A DNA stretch of 64,000 nucleotides from Microscilla marina ATCC 23134 (GTDB lineage: Bacteria; Bacteroidota; Bacteroidia; Cytophagales; Microscillaceae), in assembly GCF_000169175.1 (NCBI RefSeq), contig NZ_AAWS01000001.1:1-64000 (forward strand), given 5' to 3'. Each line of letters starts with the position of its first letter. Within the stretch, counting starts at the first letter, position 1. The position numbers were made by a program, and so were the translations under genes. The notes under the pieces are model-generated. The model was not told the DNA's origin. It saw nothing but the letters and a program-made list of their open reading frames with translations, and made no database searches. Shown piece by piece: positions 9,074 to 17,291 of this stretch.

Positions 9074-9104
9074 TTGCAGAGGGCTTAAATACATTATAAA
9101 TTTC
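9074..9104 (+). promoter_or_regulatory. possible promoter of the SUKH-like gene
   Basis: TAAATTTC at 9097-9104 approximates TAnnTTTG, with TTG at 9074-9076 twenty bases upstream. The start codon follows 19 bases downstream, giving a very short leader. The match is imperfect. Confidence 0.25.
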
Positions 9105-9123
9105 ATACTAAAAACCGTAACCC

Positions 9124-9930
9124 ATGAACAACCCCCACGTCCAAGAAATAATCAAAGTAATACAAGCATTTGGGCACGAAGTAGCCAACAGTGGCTTGCC
9201 CGCCGAGGAAATCAGAAAGGCAGAGGAAGCTTTGCAAGTAAAGTTTCCTGAAGTTTTAGTTGATTTTTACCTCCAATTGGGCAACCACCCTGTGTATAAA
9301 AACCGGGGATGTTACGAATACAATATCAGGAGCTTATCGAGTTTGTATCCAGCAGATGAAGACGGCTATCTGACGTTGTTTAGCGAGGGGGGAGGTTATG
9401 ACTCAGTGTGGGAGTGTGTTAGGGTAGAGGAGTTGGGCAAGGCTGAACCCATCGCGGAGTTTTGGGTGGTAGACAGTGTCTACGATCGTCACCCTTTGTT
9501 GGAAGGTTTGCAAAATGTAACCTTTGCCAATCTCACTGCTCCTCATCACCTCAAAAAAGCCCATTATGCCAACGTCACCCAAGTAGCCAATTTTACGGCT
9601 GGTTTGCCAGAGGTAATTCCTGGGGAGTTATTCATTACGCCTGAACTGTATGTGCAAACGGATCAAGTAGCCGAAACAGACAAGTTTAATGTAATCGTAG
9701 GGGCAAGCACGCCACAAACATTACTTTCTTTTATCACCCACTCCAGCCGGCAAAAGCACCAGACATTGCTCCATAATCTTTGGTTAAACATTGAACCAGA
9801 AGATGCATTTGAGGTGGAGTTACTTGGTCAGTTTTCTGAACAACAGCTGGAAAAGCTATACTATAACAGTCGCCAGGTATCGGTAAAAGAGTTAAGGGAA
9901 CTATTGGACAAAGAAAACAAAGCCACGTAA
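9124..9930 (+). CDS. SMI1/KNR4 (SUKH)-like protein, 268 aa
   Basis: Cytoplasmic protein. Its first 120 residues fit the SUKH fold: LPAEEIRKAEEALQVKFPEV, then VDFYLQLGNH, a tyrosine-rich strand region, and YDSVWECVRVEELG. SUKH proteins are frequent immunity proteins of bacterial polymorphic toxin systems but also have housekeeping or orphan roles. The C-terminal 130 residues are not obviously of the same family. No adjacent toxin gene is visible, so an immunity role is only possible. A partial copy of its 5' end lies about 320 bases upstream, which suggests a past duplication with loss of one copy. Confidence 0.65.
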   Translation: MNNPHVQEIIKVIQAFGHEVANSGLPAEEIRKAEEALQVKFPEVLVDFYLQLGNHPVYKNRGCYEYNIRSLSSLYPADEDGYLTLFSEGGGYDSVWECVRVEELGKAEPIAEFWVVDSVYDRHPLLEGLQNVTFANLTAPHHLKKAHYANVTQVANFTAGLPEVIPGELFITPELYVQTDQVAETDKFNVIVGASTPQTLLSFITHSSRQKHQTLLHNLWLNIEPEDAFEVELLGQFSEQQLEKLYYNSRQVSVKELRELLDKENKAT

Positions 9931-10356
9931 AACAAACCCAAAATAGCATTCACTTGTTCATAATAGACATACTTAAAACGAAAAAAATGTATTACAATGT
10001 GAGCATTTCTATAAGTAGAGCAAGCCTTTTTTAGTTTTGGTATCTTCAGATAAATTAATTAGATTTACTTGGTACCTGGAGTAGGAGCGAATGTTCGTAA
10101 AGTGTAACATTATGTAGACCACCCATGCCAATGCTCTTTAAGAGTATGTTAAGAATGATGACTTTTATACTAAGATGAAAGTGATTTTAGGATTTACAGG
10201 ATTAGCTGAAGCTGAGCTCAGCACAGCAAAGCTGTAGCTTCGGTTGATTAATGTTGGTATTCAGGCAATTAGTCAAAATCCATCCTCAAAACCATTTTTG
10301 TTTAAGTATAAGCATATTCTAAAAACATTTTTTCAATATATACACACCATTGCCCT
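9931..10356. other. intergenic region with a palindromic repeat
   Basis: No gene seen. AGAGTATGTTAAG near 10131 resembles one end of the MITE family at 13488-13650 and may be a relic. Near 10205-10250 an imperfect palindrome, GCTGAAGCTGAGCTCAGC followed by AAGCTGTAGCTTCGG, resembles the core of the repeats near 290 and 58590. The promoter of the downstream kinase gene should lie here, but I cannot place it with confidence. Confidence 0.4.
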
Positions 10357-12939
10357 GTGATAAAGGCTGATACTTTAGAGTTTATACCATTGCCTGCCCT
10401 TTTACTGGATGTAACCAGTCGGCAAATTTTGGCAGTCAACGACGGTTTTAGCCGATTGTTATCAGTCAATCGCTCGGCTGTTGTGGGTAAAAAACTCATA
10501 GCACTCTCACAGTGGGACACTCAACAAACCCTGGACAGGTATGTCACTGAAGCCACCACCCAATCAGAAAGTAAATACTACCACGAAACAGTGTGGCAGA
10601 TGGCGGATGGCTCACCCAAACACCTGCGCCTTGACTGTAACATTACTTCTGTGTCGCCCAATGCCCAGGTAATGCTCACTTTTTTGGACATTGATCGAGA
10701 AAAGCAACTGGAAGCACAACTTGCCCGACAAACGAAGGTAAGACAACAGGTTTTTGAGAATTCACCCATCCCCAAGTTTTTGCTCAGCCTGGACAATAAA
10801 GTATTAAAAGCCAATCGTGCGTTTTGTTTAATGCTTGGCTACCACCCAGAGGAGGTTTGCCAAAAAAGTTTGCCTGATATTATCAATCCTGACGACTTGC
10901 CCTCTTTCGTATTGTATCAAACAAAAGTGGCGAACAAGCAGCTGGGGCATTTTGAGCTTGAAAAACGGTTTTTGCATAAAACAGGTGTAGAGGTTTTTAC
11001 TTCAGCCCACACCTCTCTTTTATACGATGATGCCTTACAAACAGAGTGTTTTTATGTACAAGCCATTAACACTCAGGCACGCAAAGAAGCCGAATTTGAA
11101 CGTGAAAGGTTTCGTAGTATTCTCAACCAAGCAGGCGAATCTATCATAATAGCCGATGCTCAAAGTGGGGCTATCATTGACTTTAATCATACTGCTTGCC
11201 GTAGTTTGGGGTATTCACAGGCTGAGCTTAAACAATTATCAGTAAATGATGTAATCAAAGAAGACCGGGTAGCGCTCAGGCAGCGTTTTGACGCGTTGAT
11301 ACGCAACCCGCGCAAAGCAATTCATTTCCAGGTAATTTTACAGCGTAAAGATAAAAGTCACTATCCAGCCCAGGTATCGGTAAACTATCGCAGCTTTAGA
11401 GGACATAAATACTTGACCGCCATTGCCCGTGATATTAGCAACGAGCTTGACTCTGAAATAAGAATATTGGAAGGGGAGGCGCGTTTTAAAAGTATTTTTG
11501 AAGAAACCCACATGGGCATTGCCTTGACAGATGCCAGAGGCAATTTTGTTGAATGCAATCAGGCATTGGCGGATATGTTGGGCTATACTCGCGAAGAAAT
11601 GGTGGACTTGCACATTATGGACATTGCCTATCCCGACGATATTCAGGTACCGGTTGAAAACATTCAAGACTTTTTTAAAGTAAGAAGCCTCGAAAAACAA
11701 TACCGCAAAAAAAACGGAGACATACTTTGGGGGCGCTTGACCAACTCTACCATTCGCGACAAACACGGGCGCTTGCTGTTTGGCGTAGGAATGATTGAAG
11801 ACATTACAGCACGTAAACTTGCCGAAGAGAAAAACATAGAGCACGAAGCCTTGCTCAACTCTATCAACGAAAACCTCAGCGAGGGTATTTATCGCAGCAC
11901 CCTCGATGAAGGGCTGATATACATTAATCCAGCCTTTGCCCTTTTGTTTGGTTTTACCCGCATTACCGAAGCATACACAGTACACCCCAATGATTTGTAT
12001 TACGACGAGCGACAACGGGAAAAACTACTCTCTATCTTAGAAAAAGAGGGGTATTTTAAAAACCAGGAAGTGTTGTTTAAGCGCAAAGATGGCAGTACGT
12101 TTTGGGGGTTGCTCAATAGCCATGTTACCCGAAGTAAAACCGGGAAAACTTTTTATGATGGAACCATCATTGACATCTCTACCAAAAAAGAGTCGGAGGA
12201 ATTGCTCATGTCGAAAAACGTGGCATTACAAAAAATAAACAGTGAGCTCGATCGCTTTGTGTACAGTGCTTCGCACGATCTACGCGCCCCACTTACCTCC
12301 ATTTTGGGGTTGGTGCATATTGCCAATACCGAAAATCCCCCACCCAACCTTGCCACTTACCTGGAAATGATCAAACAAAGCATTCATAAGCTGGATATAT
12401 TTGTACAAGACATTATCAACTACTCTAAAAACAGCCGTTTGAAAATAGCGACTAAAGCCATTGATATTCAACAACTGGTACAGCAGTCGTTCGATAACCT
12501 GCAATTCATGAAAGGCTCTGAGAGTATTGATAAAACAGTGGAAGTGCTTAAAACAAACGATGCTGTTGCAGGATTTTATTCTGACCCTACCCGCCTTACA
12601 ATTATATTTAATAACACGATCTCAAATGCGATCAAATACCACAACCCCTTTGCCGAAAGGCCCTTTGTAAAAGTACGGGCACTTATCAACGAAGAAGGAG
12701 TAGACATAGAAATTGAAGACAATGGCAAAGGCATACCTGCCGAAAACATAGACCGAATCTTTGATATGTTTTACCGCGCCAGCGAAGACTCCAACGGGTC
12801 GGGGTTGGGCTTGTATATAGTAAAAGAAACCGTGGAAAAGCTAAGGGGAGACGTGATGCTTCACTCTGAGCTGGACAAGGGCACCACCATTACCATTTCG
12901 TTGCCTAGCCACGAAGCAGTAAAAAACGAGGAAGAGTAG
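10357..12939 (+). CDS. hybrid-free PAS-domain sensor histidine kinase, 860 aa
   Basis: Five PAS-type sensor domains start near residues 5, 131, 252, 376 and 499. They are followed by a HisKA domain with the phospho-acceptor in SASHDLRAPLTS (His about 640) and an HATPase_c domain: N-box NNTISNAIKYHN (about 752), G1 DNGKGIP (about 788), G2 GSGLGLYIV (about 814). There is no signal peptide, membrane segment or receiver domain, so it senses a cytoplasmic signal and must phosphorylate a separate response regulator, none of which is encoded nearby. The start is GTG. It is transcribed alone and followed by a hairpin. Confidence 0.9.
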   Translation: MIKADTLEFIPLPALLLDVTSRQILAVNDGFSRLLSVNRSAVVGKKLIALSQWDTQQTLDRYVTEATTQSESKYYHETVWQMADGSPKHLRLDCNITSVSPNAQVMLTFLDIDREKQLEAQLARQTKVRQQVFENSPIPKFLLSLDNKVLKANRAFCLMLGYHPEEVCQKSLPDIINPDDLPSFVLYQTKVANKQLGHFELEKRFLHKTGVEVFTSAHTSLLYDDALQTECFYVQAINTQARKEAEFERERFRSILNQAGESIIIADAQSGAIIDFNHTACRSLGYSQAELKQLSVNDVIKEDRVALRQRFDALIRNPRKAIHFQVILQRKDKSHYPAQVSVNYRSFRGHKYLTAIARDISNELDSEIRILEGEARFKSIFEETHMGIALTDARGNFVECNQALADMLGYTREEMVDLHIMDIAYPDDIQVPVENIQDFFKVRSLEKQYRKKNGDILWGRLTNSTIRDKHGRLLFGVGMIEDITARKLAEEKNIEHEALLNSINENLSEGIYRSTLDEGLIYINPAFALLFGFTRITEAYTVHPNDLYYDERQREKLLSILEKEGYFKNQEVLFKRKDGSTFWGLLNSHVTRSKTGKTFYDGTIIDISTKKESEELLMSKNVALQKINSELDRFVYSASHDLRAPLTSILGLVHIANTENPPPNLATYLEMIKQSIHKLDIFVQDIINYSKNSRLKIATKAIDIQQLVQQSFDNLQFMKGSESIDKTVEVLKTNDAVAGFYSDPTRLTIIFNNTISNAIKYHNPFAERPFVKVRALINEEGVDIEIEDNGKGIPAENIDRIFDMFYRASEDSNGSGLGLYIVKETVEKLRGDVMLHSELDKGTTITISLPSHEAVKNEEE

Positions 12940-12991
12940 TGGAAGCGTTTTGGGTATGGAAACGCGAAACAAGCTCTAAAATGAATTGATA

Positions 12992-13028
12992 AGCCAAAAG
13001 GCTGGTGTGATGGTTCAACCTTTTGGCT
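12992..13028. terminator. hairpin between convergent genes, probable bidirectional terminator
   Basis: AGCCAAAAGG (12992-13001) pairs perfectly with CCTTTTGGCT (13019-13028) around a 17-base loop. It lies between the convergent stop codons of the kinase (12939) and the small membrane protein (13037). Neither side has a long T run, so termination strength is uncertain. Confidence 0.5.
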
Positions 13029-13036
13029 CAAAGTTG

Positions 13037-13339
13037 TTAGCGACTAAACGATAATACCATAAAGCCCCCTGCCATAATCCAGCCAGCGTACTTTATCATA
13101 GAGTGTACCTGTTGAAACTCATTGAGCCAACCCTGGCTTAGTGCCAACCCAAAGGCAAATACAAGCCCGGCTACCAGTCTTAATGAGCCTGTACGGGCAA
13201 TAAAACAAAGCGCAAAACCAATGGTCATAATCCATACAGAGTATAGGTTGAATGTGCCCAGTTTTACCCAGCCATTTGCCAGCACAATGCCCACAATAAA
13301 AACGATTGATCCGATGGTATAAAGTGTGTTATTTGGCAT
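13037..13339 (-). CDS. small membrane protein, 100 aa
   Basis: I chose the ATG at 13339 (MPNNTLYTIGSIVFIVG). The open frame extends further upstream, but that extension runs into a MITE-like element and has no family-like character. Four hydrophobic segments are visible: about residues 6-24, 33-50, 54-75 and 84-98. It is a probable inner-membrane protein of unknown function. It converges with the histidine kinase and shares a hairpin with it. Confidence 0.6.
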   Translation of the reverse strand: MPNNTLYTIGSIVFIVGIVLANGWVKLGTFNLYSVWIMTIGFALCFIARTGSLRLVAGLVFAFGLALSQGWLNEFQQVHSMIKYAGWIMAGGFMVLSFSR

Positions 13340-13487
13340 AAGTTTATAGATTTTTAGAATGATTGCTACAAAATAGCAATATAACACATTTGTCAAGTTT
13401 ATGGTCAAATGAATGCTTGAAAATATTGAGGCATAAAAAAACAGGCAAGCCGTTAAGCCCCCTGTTTTATGAATCATAAAATAATTT

Positions 13488-13650
13488 AGAGTATGTTTAA
13501 ATTTTGTCTTCGGAGTTAAAAATGATGAGTTTTTTGTGCTGGCGAGGCGTATTTTTAAGCTAATAGCCATAGCTATTGACGCAAAAATCAACAAAGTCAG
13601 CGCGTAAAAATCACTTTTTTAACCCAGATTATGATTTTTAAACATACTCT
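13488..13650. repeat. MITE-like element, family B, copy 1
   Basis: Perfect 14-bp terminal inverted repeat AGAGTATGTTTAAA (13488-13501) and complement (13637-13650), total 163 bp. The centre has a hairpin AATAGCCATAGCTATT. A 162-bp relative with nearly the same ends (AGAGCTTGTTTAAA) and a central hairpin lies at 54065-54226. It is noncoding and sits between two minus-strand genes. Confidence 0.65.
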
Positions 13651-13667
13651 TATTCAGCTTGAATTAA

Positions 13668-14156
13668 TTATTTTCTATTGTATATTTTCTTTGCGCCTAT
13701 TTCATTGAGAAGCACGAGTTTTCCATCGGTAAGCGTTTCTATTTTAAAAGTCGCATCTTTGCCTTTGCCGTTATACCCCAACAACACCATTTCATTTTCT
13801 TCTTTGTCTTTCCACTTAAAAAAACCGCGTACTTTAGAGCTCAATACTCCTTTGCCCTTGGTGCGTTGCCAGGCAAGTTTGCCTTTTTTAGATTTGTAAA
13901 TTTGTAGTGTATGGTTCATCAAAAAATTACCAATCTTTTTTACATCTCCTTTAAGGTTGGTCACATCTGAGGCATTTTTAATACCAGTAGATTTATTGAT
14001 GGCTTTGCCAGCTTCGGCACGGGTGGCTTCTGCATCGTATACCCAGCGTTTGTTCATCAGCTTTTTGGTTTTAGCCGATACTTTTTTTCCCCCACAAGAC
14101 GTCATCCCTACAACCAATGCCAGTGCGAAACAAGCCATTAATGTGTTCTTCAACAT
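13668..14156 (-). CDS. lipoprotein, 162 aa, unknown function
   Basis: Begins with a lipoprotein signal peptide: MLKNTLMACFALALVVGMTSC, with lipobox GMTSC at about residues 17-21. The mature protein is short and very lysine-rich. It contains a beta-type pattern (LQIYKSKKGKLAWQR ... VRGFFKWKDKEENEMVLLGY ... ATFKIETLTDGKLVLLN) resembling the small lipocalin-like or META-like barrels common in Bacteroidota lipoproteins. That resemblance is weak and no family is assigned. Likely anchored to the outer membrane. Confidence 0.65.
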   Translation of the reverse strand: MLKNTLMACFALALVVGMTSCGGKKVSAKTKKLMNKRWVYDAEATRAEAGKAINKSTGIKNASDVTNLKGDVKKIGNFLMNHTLQIYKSKKGKLAWQRTKGKGVLSSKVRGFFKWKDKEENEMVLLGYNGKGKDATFKIETLTDGKLVLLNEIGAKKIYNRK

Positions 14157-14277
14157 AATTTTTGAAAGTTATGGTATATAAAATTTATTAAATAGATTTG
14201 CTTATAAGTTAGTATAAATCAGGTATAAAAGGTTAACAAGTTGAAATTTTTTTTATAAAATTTACAAGAATATATCT

Positions 14278-15252
14278 ATGCGTTGGTCATTTTCATCATA
14301 TCGCCAGTTTAAGGGCTGTAGGCGTCAGTGGTTTTATCAAAATAAAATGGCAAACGCCAACGCTACCAAAGATCCTGAACGTAAGGAAGCAGCAATTTTG
14401 CGCAACCTACAGTCGCTCAATGCCTGGCGAGGCTCTATGGTTGACTACATCATAGGCAAAGAAGTCATCCCCTGTTTACAGCAAGGGATATGGCCACAGT
14501 ACCAAGACGTTATTACGGCAATGAAGGCACTGTTTCAAGAGCAATACGCCTTTGCCAAAGCGCAAAAATACCGCGAAGAGGGTTTGACCAAAACCAAAGC
14601 AGGCGAAAGCTTTCTGGCCTTGTATGACCTGGAATATGCCCCCGAAAAAATTACCCGCGAAGCCCTCAATCAAGCCTATCTGGAAGCGGTACAAGCCTTA
14701 AAAAACTTGTTTCATAACCAGCGTTTTCTGGAATATTTGCGTTCGGCAAGCCGCCTGATTACCCAGCGACAAGACCTGCAGGTAAAGTACAACGAACACT
14801 TTACCCTCAAGGCAATTCCTGACTTGCTGGTGTTTGAAGAACACCCCTTTCGGGTACACATCATCGACTGGAAGGTGCACTCGAAAGCACAACGTACCTA
14901 CGAAGAACAGCTTAGACTGTATGCCTGGATCATAAAAAAAGGAGCACGCCCGCGCGACTTCCCCGAAGTGTTGGATAACCTGCCCATTACAGATATTCAG
15001 CTCACTGAATATCAGTTGTTTACCAATGAGGTGCGCACCTACGACATCAGCCTCGAAGATGTGCACGAAATAGAACAAAACATTGCCCAAAGTATTGCCG
15101 AAATGACCGCTGCTCAGGCATATCTTAAGTACCAGCAACTAGAGATAGCAAACTTTCCGGTCAATCGTTCAGAAGAAAACTGCCGGGGGTGTCGTTTTCG
15201 TAAAATTTGTGAACAACCTGCACCCACCCAGACGCAAACTTCTTTGTTTTGA
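14278..15252 (+). CDS. PD-(D/E)XK nuclease of the Cas4/RecB type with Fe-S cysteines, 324 aa
   Basis: The N-terminal motif WSFSSYRQFKGCRRQWFYQ resembles the first helix and first cluster cysteine of Cas4/AddB-type nucleases. The catalytic core is visible as AIPDLLVFEE (Asp about 183) followed by IIDWKVHSKAQRTYEEQLRLYAWI (D-x-K about 199-201 and the QxxxY motif). Three more cysteines (about residues 301-309) lie in CRGCRFRKIC, completing a four-cysteine iron-sulfur site. Such enzymes cut or resect DNA ends. There is no helicase, Cas1/Cas2 or CRISPR array nearby, so it is a stand-alone nuclease whose job is not shown by context. Confidence 0.75.
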   Translation: MRWSFSSYRQFKGCRRQWFYQNKMANANATKDPERKEAAILRNLQSLNAWRGSMVDYIIGKEVIPCLQQGIWPQYQDVITAMKALFQEQYAFAKAQKYREEGLTKTKAGESFLALYDLEYAPEKITREALNQAYLEAVQALKNLFHNQRFLEYLRSASRLITQRQDLQVKYNEHFTLKAIPDLLVFEEHPFRVHIIDWKVHSKAQRTYEEQLRLYAWIIKKGARPRDFPEVLDNLPITDIQLTEYQLFTNEVRTYDISLEDVHEIEQNIAQSIAEMTAAQAYLKYQQLEIANFPVNRSEENCRGCRFRKICEQPAPTQTQTSLF

Positions 15253-15608
15253 GCACGCACTAATAAGTACCATCAACACAGGCAAACTGAAGGCGCTCGT
15301 TGGTGTATTTTCCCTGTGATGATTGGCCTTACTTTTCTCTTCAAAAACAAATTGATTAGGTTATAAGTGGCATAAATCAGAAAATATAAACGTGTTGCTT
15401 TTTTGTTTTAAAACTTACATAACAAAGGGGCTGTAAATGAGTTATTTAGCTTGAAAATATGTCTTTTTTTGGTAAATATTACATCGGTAACAGGTTTTTA
15501 TGGCTGGATTTGTCAGGTGTTTGTGATAGGTAATTTTCTTATTTTCAGGTTCTTAGGTTGTGTTTTGGTGTTTTTCGTAAAAAAAATAGGCTTTTTTTAA
15601 GTTGTTTT

Positions 15609-15640
15609 TTTGGATGTTTATAACCGGATTCATACCTTGT
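15609..15640 (+). promoter_or_regulatory. candidate promoter of the eCIS operon
   Basis: TTTG at 15609-15612 and TACCTTGT at 15633-15640 are separated by 20 bases, close to the Bacteroidota consensus TTTG-N19/20-TAnnTTTG. The first operon gene starts 66 bases downstream. The remaining intergenic space, 15253-15608, is AT-rich and holds no gene I can see. The length of this leader, against the near-zero spacing within the operon, supports a promoter here. Confidence 0.45.
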
Positions 15641-15706
15641 GTAACATACATCAAGAGATTACTCAAACTTGTTCAAACTACTAGTGACTAAACTACCAAT
15701 AATCAA

Positions 15707-16282
15707 ATGGTACACGAAGCGATCGAATTTTTAAAAACCGCACTAAACAACTATCTGTTACAAAAAATTCCAGATAGTACAGTGACTGCCCCCAGGGTTG
15801 ACTACCCTAAAATTGACACTGATCCGCCAGTGTTTAATTTAAGAACGGTCAACCTAATGTTGATTAACCTGGAAGAGGAGAGAGTGCTCAGACCTGCCGA
15901 CCCTTATGCCCAGGTGAGTTCTGATGGAACCCACGGCTCTGTAAGCCCTCCCTTGAGTGTGATATTGACTTTGCTGTTTTCTGCCAAATTTACCGATTAT
16001 CAGGCAGCCCTCAAGCATTTGTCATATACTATGCAGTTCTTTCAGTCAAACCACCTGTTTACCCCCGAAGACTTTCCTGGAATGCCGGATGGCATAGACA
16101 AACTCACTGTAGAGTTTCAGTCGTTGAACAATGCCCAAAAGAACGAAATATGGAGTTCTTTGAAGGTAGCTTACCTGCCCTCTGTAGTATATAAGCTGAG
16201 AATGCTTGTTTATCAAGAAGATAGCACAAGTTCGGATACTTTAGTTACTCAAACCAGCAATCAAAATACCTTGTTGCGATGA
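15707..16282 (+). CDS. eCIS DUF4255 protein (Pvc16-like cap/terminator), 191 aa
   Basis: First gene of the contractile injection operon. Residues 1-180 match the DUF4255/Pvc16 N-terminal pattern: HEAIEFLKTALNNYL, then VNLMLINLEEER, VSPPLSVILTLLFSAKFTDY, and ALKHLSYTMQFFQSNHLFTPED. Pvc16/Afp16 relatives cap the tail and end sheath and tube growth. It overlaps the next gene by four bases (ATGA), so translation is probably coupled. The family usually closes the PVC operon, while here it opens it, as in other Bacteroidota-type clusters. Confidence 0.85.
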   Translation: MVHEAIEFLKTALNNYLLQKIPDSTVTAPRVDYPKIDTDPPVFNLRTVNLMLINLEEERVLRPADPYAQVSSDGTHGSVSPPLSVILTLLFSAKFTDYQAALKHLSYTMQFFQSNHLFTPEDFPGMPDGIDKLTVEFQSLNNAQKNEIWSSLKVAYLPSVVYKLRMLVYQEDSTSSDTLVTQTSNQNTLLR

Positions 16283-17277
16283 ATTACCAGCATTTATTCT
16301 CAATAGCTGTTTTGCACAATTACTTTTCAGGTTCATCAGAGGCAGTGCCAGCCATTAATCAATACCTGACACTGAGCCCCACGCCTGAGTGTGCCCAGTT
16401 GATCAAACAGTATCGGCTTAAGCTACACAGTGCACCAGGCAAACTTTACCTGAGCAGTCCAGTGCGAGACGAAGCACAAAAAACATTTTTGCCCCCGGCA
16501 AATGTGACTTTTGACTTTTATATAAAAGTGCAACACCCTGCCTTCTTTTATTTTACCGACACGCAAAGTTTACAGGGTACTGCCCCTCGTTTTGTGGTTG
16601 ATGGGGCTAACCCCGAACTGTCTCTGGAAAATGATGAAGCCACTGCGGTTGACTTATTCAATATTCCTGAGCAAAGAGGTTCAGATACTTCATTCTTTTT
16701 ACAAAATAAACCCACCGCATCACCAACCTTTGGTGTCATTGGGCTTGACCCGGTACCCACACCAGCGTATGATGCCGACCTCAATAAAATTACTTTTGAT
16801 ACCAGCCCAGTTACTTATGAAACCGGGCAAGCGTTTCAATTAAGTTACCCCATAGCACCTCAGTGGCCACCCAATGTGTTTGGCTTGGCGTCTATTACGC
16901 TTGATGGCAGCAGCCTTACCTTCGACAAGGCTTACACCATTACCTTTAGTCGCAAAGAGCAACAATGGAACTACTACATTGTAGCACCCAATACGTTGTT
17001 GCCTGCAAACCTGACAATTACTGCCGATGCCGACTCAGAAAGTAGTTGGGCTTTTGGCAGCACCACCGAAATACTTACCGGAGAGTTATACGATCGTTTG
17101 AAGGGACTGTATCCGGAAGCAAAAATTTTCAATATTGCTTCCACCGCTGCACTGCCTTATCAGAGTAAAGCAAAGAAGGGGATCAAGCTCCAGCAAGACA
17201 GCGAAACCATTGTCAATAATTTACCCAACCCTGCTCCCCAAAACGAAGGAGTAGGAATACTCAATATTTACTCATAA
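16279..17277 (+). CDS. unknown eCIS-operon protein, 332 aa
   Basis: No family recognised. It starts inside the stop codon of the DUF4255 gene and ends 14 bases before the sheath gene, so it is firmly in the operon. The first 55 residues are helical (HLFSIAVLHNYFSG ... LIKQYRLKLHS). The rest is rich in Pro, Thr and aromatic residues with a beta-strand pattern, like a structural or domain-repeat protein. There is no signal peptide or membrane segment. Position between cap and sheath suggests a structural or assembly role. It could be a lineage-specific cap partner; this is inference. Confidence 0.75.
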   Translation: MNYQHLFSIAVLHNYFSGSSEAVPAINQYLTLSPTPECAQLIKQYRLKLHSAPGKLYLSSPVRDEAQKTFLPPANVTFDFYIKVQHPAFFYFTDTQSLQGTAPRFVVDGANPELSLENDEATAVDLFNIPEQRGSDTSFFLQNKPTASPTFGVIGLDPVPTPAYDADLNKITFDTSPVTYETGQAFQLSYPIAPQWPPNVFGLASITLDGSSLTFDKAYTITFSRKEQQWNYYIVAPNTLLPANLTITADADSESSWAFGSTTEILTGELYDRLKGLYPEAKIFNIASTAALPYQSKAKKGIKLQQDSETIVNNLPNPAPQNEGVGILNIYS

Positions 17278-17291
17278 AAGCATAAATCGTT

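Noticed and set aside
11338-12015. 225-codon antisense frame within the histidine kinase
   Set aside because: Lies entirely inside clear PAS-domain coding sequence and has no recognisable domain.
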